64,000 nucleotides of DNA from Acanthococcus lagerstroemiae (GCA_031841125.1 CM063110.1:56209946-56273945), one strand, 5' to 3'. Shown: positions 41,995 to 54,689, counted from the first letter of the stretch. The notes: a model not told the origin generated them from the letters alone. Program-made: numbers and translations.

Positions 41995-42109
41995 ATATTT
42001 TTAGGCGTAATAGTGGTGTCTCCTGGAATACTGATGGGCATGGATTTGACATTTTCAGGGATAGCACTGCCGCAAATGATACTCAATATTGACGACGCTT
42101 CATGGTTCG
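41995..42109 (+). CDS. MFS sugar transporter, exon 2 (first membrane helix)
   Basis: Acceptor tttttcag at 41994 and donor TTCG|gtaagc at 42110. It encodes 38 residues plus one base: IFLGVIVVSPGILMGMDLTF, then SGIALPQM and NIDDASWF, i.e. helix 1 and the following loop of Tret1-like sugar transporters. Phase 0 at the start, phase 1 at the end. The split Gly codon G|GC joins exactly to the exon at 49834, giving WFGSANAIG, the conserved 'SWxGS' junction before helix 2. Confidence 0.88.
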
Positions 42110-43259
42110 GTAAGCAAACGTCATGCCTTTTATACCAATAGGCAGTACCCCCTCTCCTATTCGTTAAATTTTACCCAAATGTTGGGAAATTCCAAATCCA
42201 GTCGGGAAAACTGATAAACTCTTATGTGGATTGAGCTTATCTTTGTCCTTCCTTGTAGTAAGAAATTTATAGCATTTGAGCCGATATTTACCGAGAATGT
42301 AAAATAAAGTTGAGAAATTCTAGGACACAGTCGGGGAAATTGAGATCAACTTCTGTTTCATTTAGTGGTTATCGTATGTACAATGATAGACGAAGATTTT
42401 AGTCCCTACACTCCCCATCCCTAGAAAAACATGTTTTTCACGCCGACCCTGCTAGTACAATAAGAGTTGCACAGGTAAACTTCCTAGGTATTTAGCTTCT
42501 CAATCTACCATTTCTTTTTGGGTTTCGAAGACTTTCGAGATTGCTGAGTGAGTTTGGAATTATTTAGTTCAAATGGGCGGGCAAGGGCGTACTAAAGTAA
42601 CTTCCCAAGGGGTCAGTTTGAAGCTTTCCATTCAATGAGGGAAAATTTTGATTCCCAACGTAAATGTAAAGGCAAGGACGTACAATTTTGCTACTGAAAA
42701 TCCGAAGTCCATCTGACGAACATTTTTGGACTCGAAAAAAGAAAACTGACACCTTCGCAATTTTTCCAACTGTTCACATTTTTAAAATCAAGAATAAACC
42801 AGAAAAATTAACGATTTTGGAACTTAGCCCACTGAGGATTCGAAATACAGCCTGGGAGTATTGAAATTTGTTTAATCTACTTAACGATTGTAATGCTGGA
42901 TAGCCGGAGCTTTAGTTTTTTTCATGTTACCTAACTTTTGTTAATCTTAAAACGAACTATTTTAGAATTACTAAATAAAATATAAATGAAGCTTGAGTGG
43001 TTCATACACGAATCAGAGTTCATTTTCGTTATCGAGAAGTGATGTCAGTCATTATGAAATTAGAAATATCTTATCTTTCCGGTCTGCAGCATTTTCATAA
43101 TTGAATATCATATCTACTGCGTTCTACTTTTTGCATAGTAATAAGACAAAGAAAATGGATAACGATATCAAAAGAGATAGATAGCAGAGCTATTTCCAAC
43201 ATTCCAAAAGATTTTGGATGATATACCACAGGTGCGTACGGGAGGGAGGAGGGCGGCAA

Positions 43260-43460
43260 AGGTTTCATGAGTCATGATCTAGTCTTGAACAGCCAGTGAA
43301 TTTGGAACAAGAGTCCTGTAAAGTCGGGAGCAAATTAGGGCGAGTTAGTATATACGGAGTCTGATACGAGCCCCGAAAAAGCTTCATGAGTTCTAAAAAG
43401 TCTTAATCATGCCATGAATGAATAGTAATAGCCAAGTCTATGAGAGTCATTAAGAGTCGT
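43260..43460. repeat. Degenerate 'GAGTCTT' repeat tract 4
   Basis: Short run of gagtcctgtaaagtc, ctaaaaagtcttaatca and gagtcattaagagtcgt words, ending before a poly-C run at 43481. Confidence 0.5.
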
Positions 43461-45778
43461 GTAAGTTAGTGCGTATGTCTCCCCCCCCCCCCCGAAAATT
43501 CAGAAAATCGTTCTTTTTCTGCTTAGATGAATTAAAAATTCAAAACATTTTCACTCTCTTCACTTGCAAATACTCCGGACTTTATGTGAGTTTCACCAAA
43601 AAATATTTCTGAATATGCACCTGTTGTATCATCAGGTGATTGCTGGTAAATTTCGTGATTCTATCAAACATTACTAAAATATAAATAAATACCGGGAACA
43701 GTGTTCGTTGATAGTCGGTCTGTACACTCTTCGATGAACAGCAAGAGCTCATCGAGGCCAAAGTTCACAAGTGGCCACGCGTTAGTCAAAGTTCATTATC
43801 ACTGACAACGGATACGAGAACAAAACTTGATAACACGGTTACAATATTTTCGATCGAACATCATTTTTGTGTCTCGTTTGTTTTACTTACCTTACTCGGG
43901 TCAATAAGAACAAAGGTTGTAGGTAAATCCTAGCAAGCCGAAAACAGCTGGTGGCCTAACACAGTAACTAAACTTGCTCTTTCATCTGCGCCGACCAATA
44001 GAACCGACTGCCCCGTGAACATGGACTGTGAGAATGAGAATTCATGACCTCATCTTGTTCTAAAACTAATTTTACTATAGGTATGGAAAAATGGTATCTA
44101 AATAGGTCCTTGGTCACATGATTTGTAAACATTTAAATATATGTGAGGTCGCATGCCTTTCGTATGTTTCATGAACAGTATCAACAAAACGAATTTAAAG
44201 CTTCAAATTTGACAAGGAGCCTTCTAAAGGCCTTTCTAGAAAATTGCGAGATATATTTAGAGACTTAGCTAAAAGATTTCGCATATTCATATAACAATTT
44301 TCAGCGTGCCTTTATTTCACTACATTATTTCATAAAAATATGCATTTTTACGATAGCAAAGTAAGCATACCCGATTTTAAGAGAGAGGGCGGGGGGATAG
44401 TTCTCCATCCTCTTGACTGTCCAAAATAAATAAAAAAATTGATAATAATTCTCCTAAAACTGAAAAATCTTGCTCGCTTTGGTCCACGATGAGTGTTTTT
44501 TTTAAAAATCGACAAAACCATAAAATCAAACCCCCCTTCCTCCATAAGATAATTCTGGAACTGAACCTACAGAAATGTATGCAACATTCTTTGAAAGATA
44601 TAAAAGGAAAACATACTACATCACCGCCCCCCCCCCGACATCTAGGAGAAAAGACTACATGAATAAGCATAATTTTCCAAGTCATGGTGAGTCATCGCGT
44701 TTTTCATTTCCCTTCGTTTTTAATTCCTGACGTCTGCTCTCCGTTTTTGGTCTCCGAAATTCCATTTCCCTAATTTTTTACCTTTCAACTAAAATATTGC
44801 CTTTCAAGTGGCCAAAAAGTAGAATGACAAGCCCCTTTTTATTCCACTGGCCGCTATCAAAAACGAACTATCGACAAATGCAATTCAAATTCATGATAGT
44901 TTATTTGTAAAATAATGAAACATTTAGGAATGGGTGTGATTTAGACTAAACTATTAAAATGCAAACTCGAGAAATTTCTAGGGGCATATTTTTTTCAAAA
45001 GATATAGAGGCCGAAGGTATTTTACAGTATTAACAATTTTAGCCATCACGAAAATTACCTCTACTAAAAAATTTCAAATCTATGAACACATCTTCTCTTT
45101 AAAATCACATTGCATACCTGCCTTAAAATGAAGAGGTGAACTGAGCTGTAATTCATTCGAAATACATTTTAGTTTTTAAAAGTGCAGTTCTTTTGAATAT
45201 TGTTGAATACTTAGATCGTTAGATCCTGCCACACCTATCTAAAAACCTTCGAAATTCAATCCTTTAATTCCTCAATGGTTATAAGAAGCAATTATCAACA
45301 TTTTTTCCAGATATTTTGAATATCACCCCGATGGCTCAGAAGCAGCAACGTTTAATGCCTGGGACTTGCATACAGTTGTCTCACAGTATAATGTAGTAGA
45401 GTACCCAAAAACATTTATGTAACACTGAAGCTAAAATTGGAATTCTGAATATTTACAAAGAAAAGAGAAAGTCGTCCCTGGGTTCAAAATTTACTTTTTA
45501 GTATAATTTTAGGGTACAGATACCGCAGAACTCAGAAGTAAAGATCGTTCCATTTCAAAAGATGCTCATTTTTCAAGGTAGAATAATGATGCCCAATTCG
45601 CACTTCCTTTGATCCCTATTATTAGCAAGTCAGTTAGCTTTTCCTGATGCTAAAGTTAGAAACTATTTGTACAAGTAGGTATACTAATTTCCGATTTTAC
45701 CAACAGAAAAGCAAATAACTCACAGATTTTCTGATAATCGAGGTGAAAGATGGAACGATTTAGACATCGCTACCCTAT

Positions 45779-45905
45779 CCGATGCGCAAAATCCCACCAG
45801 TTACCCGGGTAACTAAAGGGGAACAAGGGTAATCTGAGGGTAACAAATGGGTAGCTTTTTCGCGGGTAATTGGGTAACTAAAGGGTAAATGATTGCGCAT
45901 CAGGT
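45779..45905. repeat. Short inverted element with 'GGGTAAC' iterations
   Basis: 'gatgcgcaa' at about 45781 pairs with 'ttgcgcatc' at about 45893. Between them 'gggtaac/gggtaa' occurs about six times. Possible MITE; no target duplication assigned. Confidence 0.45.
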
Positions 45906-46703
45906 AAATGGTTTTTAACCCTGCTATGGAATCTCCAATAAATTTATATCCCCGTTCTCCTATTCCTCAATTACTGATTTCGTACAAATGGCCTTTCAGA
46001 TCGCAAAACCATTACAAAAACCCATTTTCAGTTTTTATTTGCATTGAATTTTCCGGGTCATATTCAACGTCATCTCAAGCAATTGATCCATACACACTTT
46101 TTCCTTTTCTAAATAAGCGAAGTTCGGACTCGGAATTTGTTAGGTATATCTAATATATGTAATATGAATGTAATGGCCATACTAACAAAATAAAAGTTCG
46201 AATTTTGAGTTTCAAAATGAAGTTAAGAATCTGTGAACAGTTACGTAACATTTAGAAACATCATTTTCTCCACCATATTAAAACTGTAAAATTGGGCTAC
46301 CTGGGAGTTCCTAGAAGCCATCTGAATGAGAGGAAATACCAATATCTGATTGCGATAGCCCTGAATTCAGGGATGTTTTCAAACCAATTTCGATGAATAA
46401 AATTCGTAAAATTAATATTAATAATAATAATAATCAATAAATAATCTCGTAGAATGCGGGTAAACACTGTGTGAGACGATGTTAAGGTAAGAGGATCTAA
46501 AATTCGTTCTTCTTTTCAAGTTGAAAGGCAAAGCTATTCGATCACCAACTTTTTTCTGGACTTTGAAAGTTTTCTTGACTGAAACATTTCGAAGGCCGGT
46601 AAAAAAGTCGGTGATGGAATATTTTCGCATTTCGACTCGGTAATTGGAAGGGTTTGCCCTCGGGAACTTCGCCGTTTTCTCAAACGTTATAGTTTTTTTT
46701 TTC

Positions 46704-47339
46704 TAGAGATGGGATATCAAGAACTTTTTGGATATCGATATACATCAATATCAAAACCAAAAATATCGATAATATCAACATCAAAATAAGACAAAAAAGT
46801 AACGTCTTTTCGCTATTTTGTTTTTCTTTTGTATTTGAACGCATTTTTATATTCAAAATATTTCTATTCGCTTCAAAGATAATAAATTGCTTCTTAAAAA
46901 ACAGAAAAAAAATAACAAATCTTGGGAAGTTTTCGAAAAAAAACTTACTAAATTTTCATTTTTTTTTATAACGTGAGCAATAATAATATCAAACAGAAAA
47001 CACGAAAACACGAGTATAATTCTTTCAACAATAACTACTTAATTAAAATGTGCTTAAAAATTGCATATTGCATAATGAATTAGAATTAGAATTACCTTAG
47101 AATCTTTTGGAGGGACTGAGGGACTTCCAAGTTTTGAAGTTCAGTTCGAGATTTTATTTCTCTTTATTGGTAGGTACTCAAAGTAAACTCAAATGACATG
47201 GCATCAATAAACCTGAACTACACTAGCGCTATTTTATGTAACCTAGATCTTAAACACCGATATTTTTTGGATATCGATATACTGATATTTTTTGAGATAT
47301 CGATAATATCAATATCATGTGATATTTTCCCCATCTCTA
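46704..47339. mobile_element. hAT-type MITE rich in GATATCGATA
   Basis: The left end TAGAGATGGGATATC pairs with the right end GATATTTTCCCCATCTCTA. Candidate 8-bp duplications are tttttttc (46696-46703) and tgtctttc (47340-47347), 6 of 8 identical. Many gatatcgata/tatcgataat words lie near both ends. AGAGATGGG ends are common in hAT MITEs. No transposase. Confidence 0.7.
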
Positions 47340-48814
47340 TGTCTTTCTAATAAGTCAAACAGCGAAAATATTCTACTAGAAATTTTGCTAAACTTGAACG
47401 GAAAACGAAAACCTGTCCAAAAACCAGCTCGGTTTCGAAAAAATTTTAAGACCACAAAAAAAATGGATGATTGCTGAAATTATTTTCGTCGACGTGTCTC
47501 CGAGGAAACAGTTTTTTTTTTAATTCCCTTCTTCCCTCTCCCCTTCAGCCTTCACAGGTTTAGGAAAGGTGTCAAAATATTCCTCTTAATGAGGCTTTTC
47601 TTTCAGTCATGGGTATATTTGAGCGAAAACCGTTACGTCCAGGCGGTACGATTTAGCTCTTCATTGGGACAATTCAGTTCAGTGGTTCGCATTTCCATGG
47701 AAGTTTATTTTTCTTTCAGCCATATACTCATTGATTTTGATCTTTGCTGCCCCCTGCGCGACTACAGTCCGCAGCCGTGTTGTTAATAGAAATTTCCATG
47801 GATTTTTTTTTTTAATTAGCATACGAAAGCATATAAAATGTTACACTACGTGTCTAAGAGACACGTATTTTCTGGGGGGCAGGGGCAAGAATCGTGAAAG
47901 TCCCAACTGTTTTGAAAGGAACTTTTTTTAATGTTAATGTAATTTATTATGTATTGCCTGGCACGTGAATAATTAGTTTAGCCTCAGGATGCCCGCAAAA
48001 CAGTCGTCAGATATTTTGAAATGTTTCAATCCAAATAAGGCCCAGTGTGCCATAATAAGGCCCGATCTGAATTCTAATAAGATCCGACTTGAAAAAATCT
48101 GAAACTTTATTGAACGATCTGTTAAGGAGAAAACACAAGTCAGGGAATATTTTTTAAATGAAATACCACTCAGCTTCATAAATTCATGCTTTCCACTCTT
48201 AATCAACGTAACGAAACCCCGTATCATCCTTGACCAACTCCAAACCTTTAATTAACATTTCGGCGGTCTATTCGTCTCTTGGCTATTTATTTTCTGTAAG
48301 CGTCACATTGTTTATCAGGTTTTTCTTACTATTTTTGGAATAAAAGAAGAGTGCAGTTCTCATGGTTAACATTCGTTAATTTTTTGCATACATTTGCATG
48401 CATAGTAAATCAGTGTGGAGTTACTTGGCACTTCCAACAGACAACACTACATTTACAACTTTTTCCCCGTTCATTCGTGAACACATGCAATGCCACTCTA
48501 TCGCGGTACTACTCAGTACGCTTATTTCATAATTCTGAGGGGAAAAATTTGTGGAATGAGGGTGTCACAATCTTTCGGGGAATACATTCCGCAATGTCCC
48601 ATCAAAATTACAAAAACATCCCGGTTCTCTAACCTAGTTTCTACGGTTGGTAGAACGCATCAAACTTGGAAGTACAGAAGAAAATAAGCAAAGTCACCCC
48701 GTGTCACGGTCGTGAGGATTCATCATTTTATAGGGCTTTTCATCGTCGGGTTTGTTCACATGATTTCTTATCGCGCTGTAGAATTATTACCAAGAAGCTG
48801 TAACTATGAGGTGT

Positions 48815-49235
48815 GTTACCAGAAAAGGGCCTCAATGGTAATCAGACACTGAGGCCCTTTTCTGTGCCACATCACATTATGGTTCCTTTGGCACGTTCTG
48901 TTACGAATTTCGTTTTCTTCGTTCAGTACTCTATTTAGAAAAAATAAATAAAAATGAAAAACCGTACTAAAATGTCAAAAGGAATCATGATGTCATCTGG
49001 CACATAAAATGGCCTCAGTGGTAAGGGAACATTAGGGCCCTTTTCTATGTCACATCACATTGTGGTTCTTTTGGCACATTTTATTACAAATTTTCATATT
49101 TTTCTTTCAGTGCTCTACTTACAAAATCTGAAATTCGTAATAAAATGTGTCAAAAGAATCATAATACGATGTGACACAGAGAAGAGCCTCAGTGTCTTAT
49201 TACCATTGAGGCCCTTTTCTTGTATCACGTCACAT
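48815..49235. repeat. Interlocked palindromic repeats
   Basis: 'agaaaagggcctca' (48821) and 'tgaggcccttttct' (48850) form a small hairpin. A segment from 'ggcccttttctRtgYcacatc' (48853 and 49034) occurs twice in direct orientation and once inverted at about 49130-49190 (tgtcaaaagaatcat...gatgtgacacagag). The outer edges (48827-48852 and 49189-49215) are also inverted. This looks like two fold-back elements sharing an arm. Confidence 0.75.
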
Positions 49236-49833
49236 ACCCTCATTGATGATAATTCTACATCGAGATAAGAAATCATGTAAACAAACCCGCCGATGAAATG
49301 CCCAATAATTCGAATTTTCAGCATGTATTGCATTTAACTCATATAAAATATTTATTTTTTTGAAAAGATTTTTCAAACACAATGGGCTCCTCCTGAGCGT
49401 GGGCACTTGCGTTAATACAGGCCTGGTCACAATGCCAGTTTATCCAGTCATTTTAACCTTAATTTTTATCTAGTATCAGATTGGTAAAAAAAGTATGGAA
49501 GCGAGAAAATTGATGACTTCTAAAACGCGCTTAGTCCAAAATTACCAAAATTGAGACTTTAGCGCTATCTGGTAGAGAAGAAGAAACTACACATTCCATC
49601 GTTCATCGCGAATTTCTATCTCTATTAGGAGGCAAGTTATACGTGTTAAAAGCACTGATACAACTATGATAGTAAATAGGACCTTAGTTGTACTTTTTTT
49701 TTCTAATTTCCCAAACTTCTGTGTTTTGGACTAAGCGCGTTTTGGAAATCAGGTCCTCAAATTTACATCCCTTCCACGTTCATACTGACATCAGCATCGT
49801 TATTAATTACTACATATCTGATTTCGGTTCCAG

Positions 49834-51104
49834 GCTCGGCAAACGCGATCGGATCCACAATCAGCGCCATTTCAGGAGGTTTTATGATCGACAAATTCGG
49901 CCGCAGACCCACAGCTTTGGCAGCCACTCTACCGCCCACCATTGGCTGGTTACTCATTAGCTTCGGATACAACTCGACGTTCCTCTTAATCGGACGCATA
50001 TTAACAGGATTTACCAACGGAATCGCGTACATTTCTCAAGTATACGCGGCCGAGTGTATCCTCGTGAACCACACTCACCTGCGTAACCACTTCAATGTCT
50101 GGCCTTTGATCGTGAACGCTTTCGGCCAGTTATTGAATTACGGACTGAGCGTGGTAATGTCCTATCAACGCGTCGCCTTAGTGGCAGCCGCCATCGGCGT
50201 TATAGCAACTCTGAGCATTTACTTCTGTATTCCCGAAAGTCCCGAGTGGCTGCACAAGAAAGGCCGTCTAAAGGAGGCCAGACACTCGGAGGCACGGTTA
50301 TGCATATATCAGCCGATACTCGGCAGCGATGATGGACCTACTGGTAGCGGCGACACAAATGCACCGTCGACAGTGAGTGTGACCACCGGGTTTCGGCTGC
50401 TGAAACGGAAAGACGTGTATAAACCAGTATTCATCATGGCGGCTTGGCTCGCGCTCACAGTTTTCTCCGGCGGGCCGATTCTGCTCAGTTTCATGGTAGA
50501 CTTGCTGAAAACAACATCCGACTCGGAATCATCGTCGTACTGGAAGACGGACGGAAGAACACAGCAACCTGGTATCACATCCAGCCAATCGGGCACTTCC
50601 AGTAGTAACGAGTACGAACTGAGTGTCATGTCCGGAATCCTTACCCTTGTTGCGGTCATCCTTATGTCTTGCGTGATCACCCGCGTCGGAGCCAAATGGA
50701 TCGCCATGAGCTCGACCTTCTGCATGGCTTTGGGATGGACAGCCTACGGCGTATCGCAGCTGCGATCCGAAAATTGGCAGAATCTTCTGAATGTTATCCA
50801 CGTTGTCTCTGTATGGGTGGCCGTTTTTTTCTACTCGTTTGGAGGAATCACAGTGGCTCTTTCAGTGGTCGGAGAGATGTTCGCGCATGACGTCAAAGGC
50901 TTCGCCAGCGTCACAACCATCGCTATGGGCGTGTTTGCTGTATTGGCGGTCAAGGCGCATCTGTATTTAAACGCGTACTTTGGCGCCATGCTGTACTTTT
51001 ACTACGCTTTCCTAAATCTTGTCACTGTGATGTACATAGCGATATTCGTTCCTGAGACGGTGGGCAAGACTGTAGAAGAAATTGCACAGGGATTTTTGAA
51101 GTAG
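49834..51104 (+). CDS. MFS sugar transporter (Tret1-like), terminal exon
   Basis: Acceptor ttccag at 49833; encodes the last 422 residues of a carrier of about 488 aa. Family signs: DKFGRRPTA after helix 2, GRILTGFTNGI in helix 4, PESPEWLHKKGR after helix 6, a hydrophilic loop of about 75 residues, GEMFAHDVKGFA at the position of the usual PxxxRG motif, and a C-terminal PETVGKTVEEI. Twelve hydrophobic helices are expected once exons 1 and 2 are added. The family moves trehalose or hexoses across the plasma membrane by facilitated diffusion. The 'EMFAHDVKG' segment lacks the usual Pro and Arg, so substrate is uncertain. ATTAAA at 51394-51399 is a candidate polyadenylation signal. Confidence 0.92.
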
Positions 51105-54100
51105 ACGTCACTTTTCGGGTCAGCTGACAGATCTCGGCTCGAATGAAAGAAGGTCATACCATATTACCGTTGTGGTTAATTTCAAGTTAAATCTGTGATC
51201 TTAAGTTAAGGCTTCCGAGAATGTTCGAGGGAGTTCATGTTCCATGACTGCCATATGAGACCTAGTGTACGTAGATCCCGAATGAAAGCCTCATATTCTA
51301 TATGCACCTCGTACTTCTCGTGGAAATTGTGTACCGCGAACGCGTCCTTCAGGTGGCTTTTACACGAGAGCAGGAAAGTTTGCCTAGTTTTTTATTAAAC
51401 AATTAATTACACTCGTGATATATCTAGTCATAATGAACCATATTTTTTGTGAATATTTTGTTCCTTAACAGAGATCTTGTTTTTGAATGCCGTCATCTCA
51501 TTTCCGTAGTAAGATTTTCGACACTAGGTACGAAGGGTGAAAAACTGATATAATGTAATTTCGATGTCTGTGTACTTTCGGAAATTAGTTTCGATAAGTT
51601 TATTTTTAGCAACTATTTGCCGTTGTAGAATACGAGGCTGCGTTAAATTTCATTTATTTTGCGAGTATTAATTACACATCTGAATTTATCGAAGCGTCCA
51701 CGTGAAACTTATTTTTTGTACTTATGATGATAGTGGCTCATTAACGAAGAATTCTAGAAAGAATAGATTAGAGGTTTCTCAAAGATGAGATTTTTAGCGG
51801 ACGATTTGAAATTTCGAATAAGAAATCATATTTTGGCAGGTCTTCACAATGCAATCCAAACGTAATTGTGGTTCGTTATGGCGAAACTTCGTGGAAATTC
51901 TGATTAAAATAATCTGAGAAATCGATTACAGCAACATGATAAGGAATATCGCTACATGCCTAGAACTTTAAATCACGGTTGCCATTTTCAACGAAAACCT
52001 TAACTTTTCAACCTTGTCAATTACGCGATCTTACATTAATTTTTGATAACAGGTTTTTTTCGTATTACACCAATTATTTGCTATGATAATTCGCCTGCAG
52101 CTCAATACCCTCAATTATAATGTATCATATACCTTCCAACTCCCCGTGGTTGTTGATGCGATACTCGAGAGGGTAGTTTCTGGGGCCGGGGTGCGGTGTC
52201 TGGAGAGCCACTTTGGCATCGCCATACGCTCCACTAAACATATGAGTGTACATATCTACTATATGACGAACTTCTAGTCATATATCTTTAATAATCTTCA
52301 GATGTTCATGTACAGGAATGAGGAAAGGGGTGGTAAATACTGGATATTTTGAGTGAGTGACTCCCCTTCAACCGAATCAGAAGACAATTCATCTCGCGCA
52401 TATGCTGACCTGTTTGTTTACTCTTACTTTTTAAGCGACTAGATATACGATAAACAGAAGAAAGTACTGATTTAAAAGAACATGAAATTTTTTAATTAAA
52501 TAGAATGGTACAACTTCCTGGTAACATCAAAAGGTAGTTTTAGCAACTACTAGAAATAATCGCCGGAATTGGTAACCAATTTTTATCCCCACCACGTGAA
52601 GAAGAATAGCAAAATTAAAAATGTTGATTTCTTTTCATTAACAATTGAAAGATCTGAACTACAAAATGAAAACACGGAGAAGGATGAGCAAAAAGATATT
52701 TCTGTAAGCTAAGCAAGAGGGAAGCATTTTTCACCACGAAAACTGGGTAAAGAGAATATAATTTTCACGGAAAATCAGTAAAATATAATCAATGATAGAG
52801 GGGCGTATGGCGATGCACGCATGCCAAATTGACCCCGGAACACCGCACCCCCAATTCCGGAAACGCCCCGAATGGGCCTGCGTCAGGGGGGACAGTAAAA
52901 TATAATATTCCCCTTTTTATTACGTATTTTTATCGAAATAGATTTCGAGAACACCCAGGTAGTTTATTTTGAAGTTTATGTTTCGTATGAGCCATAGATG
53001 ACGGTAATGGAGGGGTAATAAGGGAATGAGTTGAGGATAATCCCCTTCTGGACCGTCCAAGATATAATGTTTCGTAAAAATGCTCATAAAATTGAAAATA
53101 GTTTGTTTGCGTGACTTGCAATAAGAGCTTTTAATCACTTTCAAGGGTCAAAACACCATGAAATCCACGCCATAGAAGAATTCTGGTACCAAGCCCAGTA
53201 GTGGCGGTCGACTCAAGTATTTGCTTTTATTATTCAGGTTCACAGCCAGAGTACAGAGAACTTTTTGTCCCAAGAAAAAGAAAAACTTCATTGCTATCCC
53301 TTCTTCTTGCTGAAAGTACCTCTCCAAAAATTTACTTTATCCTTCCAAAAATTTGATTCACCCCATTCCAGAGGCTGACTGCGGTTCTGTTATCACCATA
53401 AAATATCGCCGTTTTATCAATTTTTAATGTTTTAATCAGCGATGGCAATCTACACTTTCCCTCTTTATCAAAAAAACAAAAACAAAACAGTTATTGAAAC
53501 TGGGTGTGGAAGAGTGGCGTTGACATTATACTCAGTACCCTTTATCCTTACACACCTCCCCCGATTTATTACATACTTAATACGGAGAAAATCGTTTTTA
53601 CTAGCAATTTTCCTGAAGGGAATTACTATTCTTAGAATTTTTCCTGAGGCACTTGTCTCCGCTGCCCCCACGATCGACACCACTGAATTCTATAAACAAG
53701 AATTCTGTCGAACACAAAGTAAACGATTTCAACCCCTTCACGAGTAAGATTAGACAAATCTATCTACATATTGTCAGGATGGGTTGTTACATGCTCACTC
53801 GGTTGAAGGAGCACCATTCGCCTCGGGACACTTATTTAACAAAATACAACTATTCATTTTGGTTTCCGATAGCCCGGCAGCATGACTTTTTGTACCAAAT
53901 TTCAAAGAACGGTCAAACTGAGGAAAAAATAATTCTACGCTTTGATGTGTAAGCTCAAACTCGGGAAATGAAATCTTCTACGAGAGGCGCCCCGGACAGA
54001 TAAAAATGAGGAGGAGGAGTGGGAGAAATGCATCATACATAACATCCATTCTTGTTACCCAGAAACTGGTTAGCATAGATCTGGCAAAAATGAAAAAAAT

Positions 54101-54113
54101 TAAAGCTCCCTTC
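51105..54113. other. Downstream of the transporter, no gene recognised
   Basis: The start is probably the transporter 3' untranslated region. An inverted pair lies at 52188-52230 and 52801-52850. About 53040-53220 resembles 26800-26990. Short frames around 53440-53950 have no recognised domains. A near-palindrome precedes the SINE (gcaaaaatgaaaaaaatt at 54084 and aatttttttcatttttgc at 54118). Confidence 0.45.
52188..52850. repeat. Inverted pair sharing a 'GCATCGCCATACGC' block
   Basis: 52188-52230 (ggggtgcggtgtc...ggcatcgccatacgct) and 52801-52850 (gggcgtatggcgatg...gaacaccgcacccc) are imperfect inverse copies about 570 bp apart. They may be ends of an element or two copies of one repeat. 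Confidence 0.55.
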
Positions 54114-54332
54114 GTCTAATTTTTTTCATTTTTGCTCTCAGCCCGAGCCCTGGAATTCGCTTTTTCGAGCATCACCTCAGAGACGTCGAGGAGACAGTTA
54201 GGGCTGTCTTAGCCCTCTTCTCTTCTTGTCGAAAACCCGGCCTAGGTCGAGATATTGCTACGATAGCTCGAACCCGGGACCTCCGGACTCCGAGACTAGT
54301 GCGCTATCCACTCGGCCAACCAAACCTCTAAC
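54114..54332 (-). mobile_element. Second tRNA-derived SINE
   Basis: Minus-strand head from about 54332: A-box TGGCCGAGTGG (54318-54308), B-box GGTTCGAGCT (54274-54265), then a body of about 120 bp and a short A-rich tail (plus-strand 'aatttttttcatttttgc'). Candidate target duplications are gctcccttc (54105-54113) and gcccccttc (54333-54341), 8 of 9 identical. The head differs from that of the SINE at 7816-8265. No intact tRNA: it continues past the B-box into unrelated sequence. Confidence 0.68.
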
Positions 54333-54359
54333 GCCCCCTTCATACAACCAGCTTTATAA

Positions 54360-54680
54360 ATGTTGATCGAGTCTTGGAAAATCTTGATAACGTCTAGAAG
54401 GAGTTATAAAAGTCTTCAAAGAGTCTTCAGTGAGTTATAAATAAGAGCCTTACGAAGTCTGAGAACAAGTCTGGGAGAGTCTTAAAAACTGAACGCAGAA
54501 ATGCCACAGTTAGATCTAAGGCGTCAGTCTCACACGGGTGCTCAAAACCTTTAGAGTTCTAAAACGTATTGATCATGTTTTGGAAGGCCCTAATCAAGTC
54601 TGCAAGAGTTGTAAATAGTTGCAAACAAGTTTTCAACAGTTTGAACGAGTCTTTTACTAAGTTTGGAAAACTCTTAAAAA
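54360..54680. repeat. Degenerate 'GAGTCTT' repeat tract 5
   Basis: Words such as gagtcttggaaaatcttg, aagtcttcaaagagtcttc and gagtcttaaaaac recur as in the tracts at 10 and 24 kb. Confidence 0.6.
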
Positions 54681-54689
54681 GATTGTAAC

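Larger units (their letters stand above)
42110..49833 (+). other. Transporter intron 2 (7.7 kb)
   Basis: Bounded by gtaagc and ttccag. Contains a GAGTCTT tract (43260-43460), poly-C runs (43481 and 44627), an exon 1-like echo (about 43722-43755), a short inverted element (45779-45905), a hAT MITE (46704-47339) and palindromic repeats (48815-49235). No further coding exon of the transporter was recognised. Confidence 0.7.

Noticed and set aside
54265..54327. Possible tRNA gene (minus strand)
   Set aside because: Good A- and B-boxes, but the sequence runs on into a non-tRNA body with an A-rich tail; treated as a SINE.
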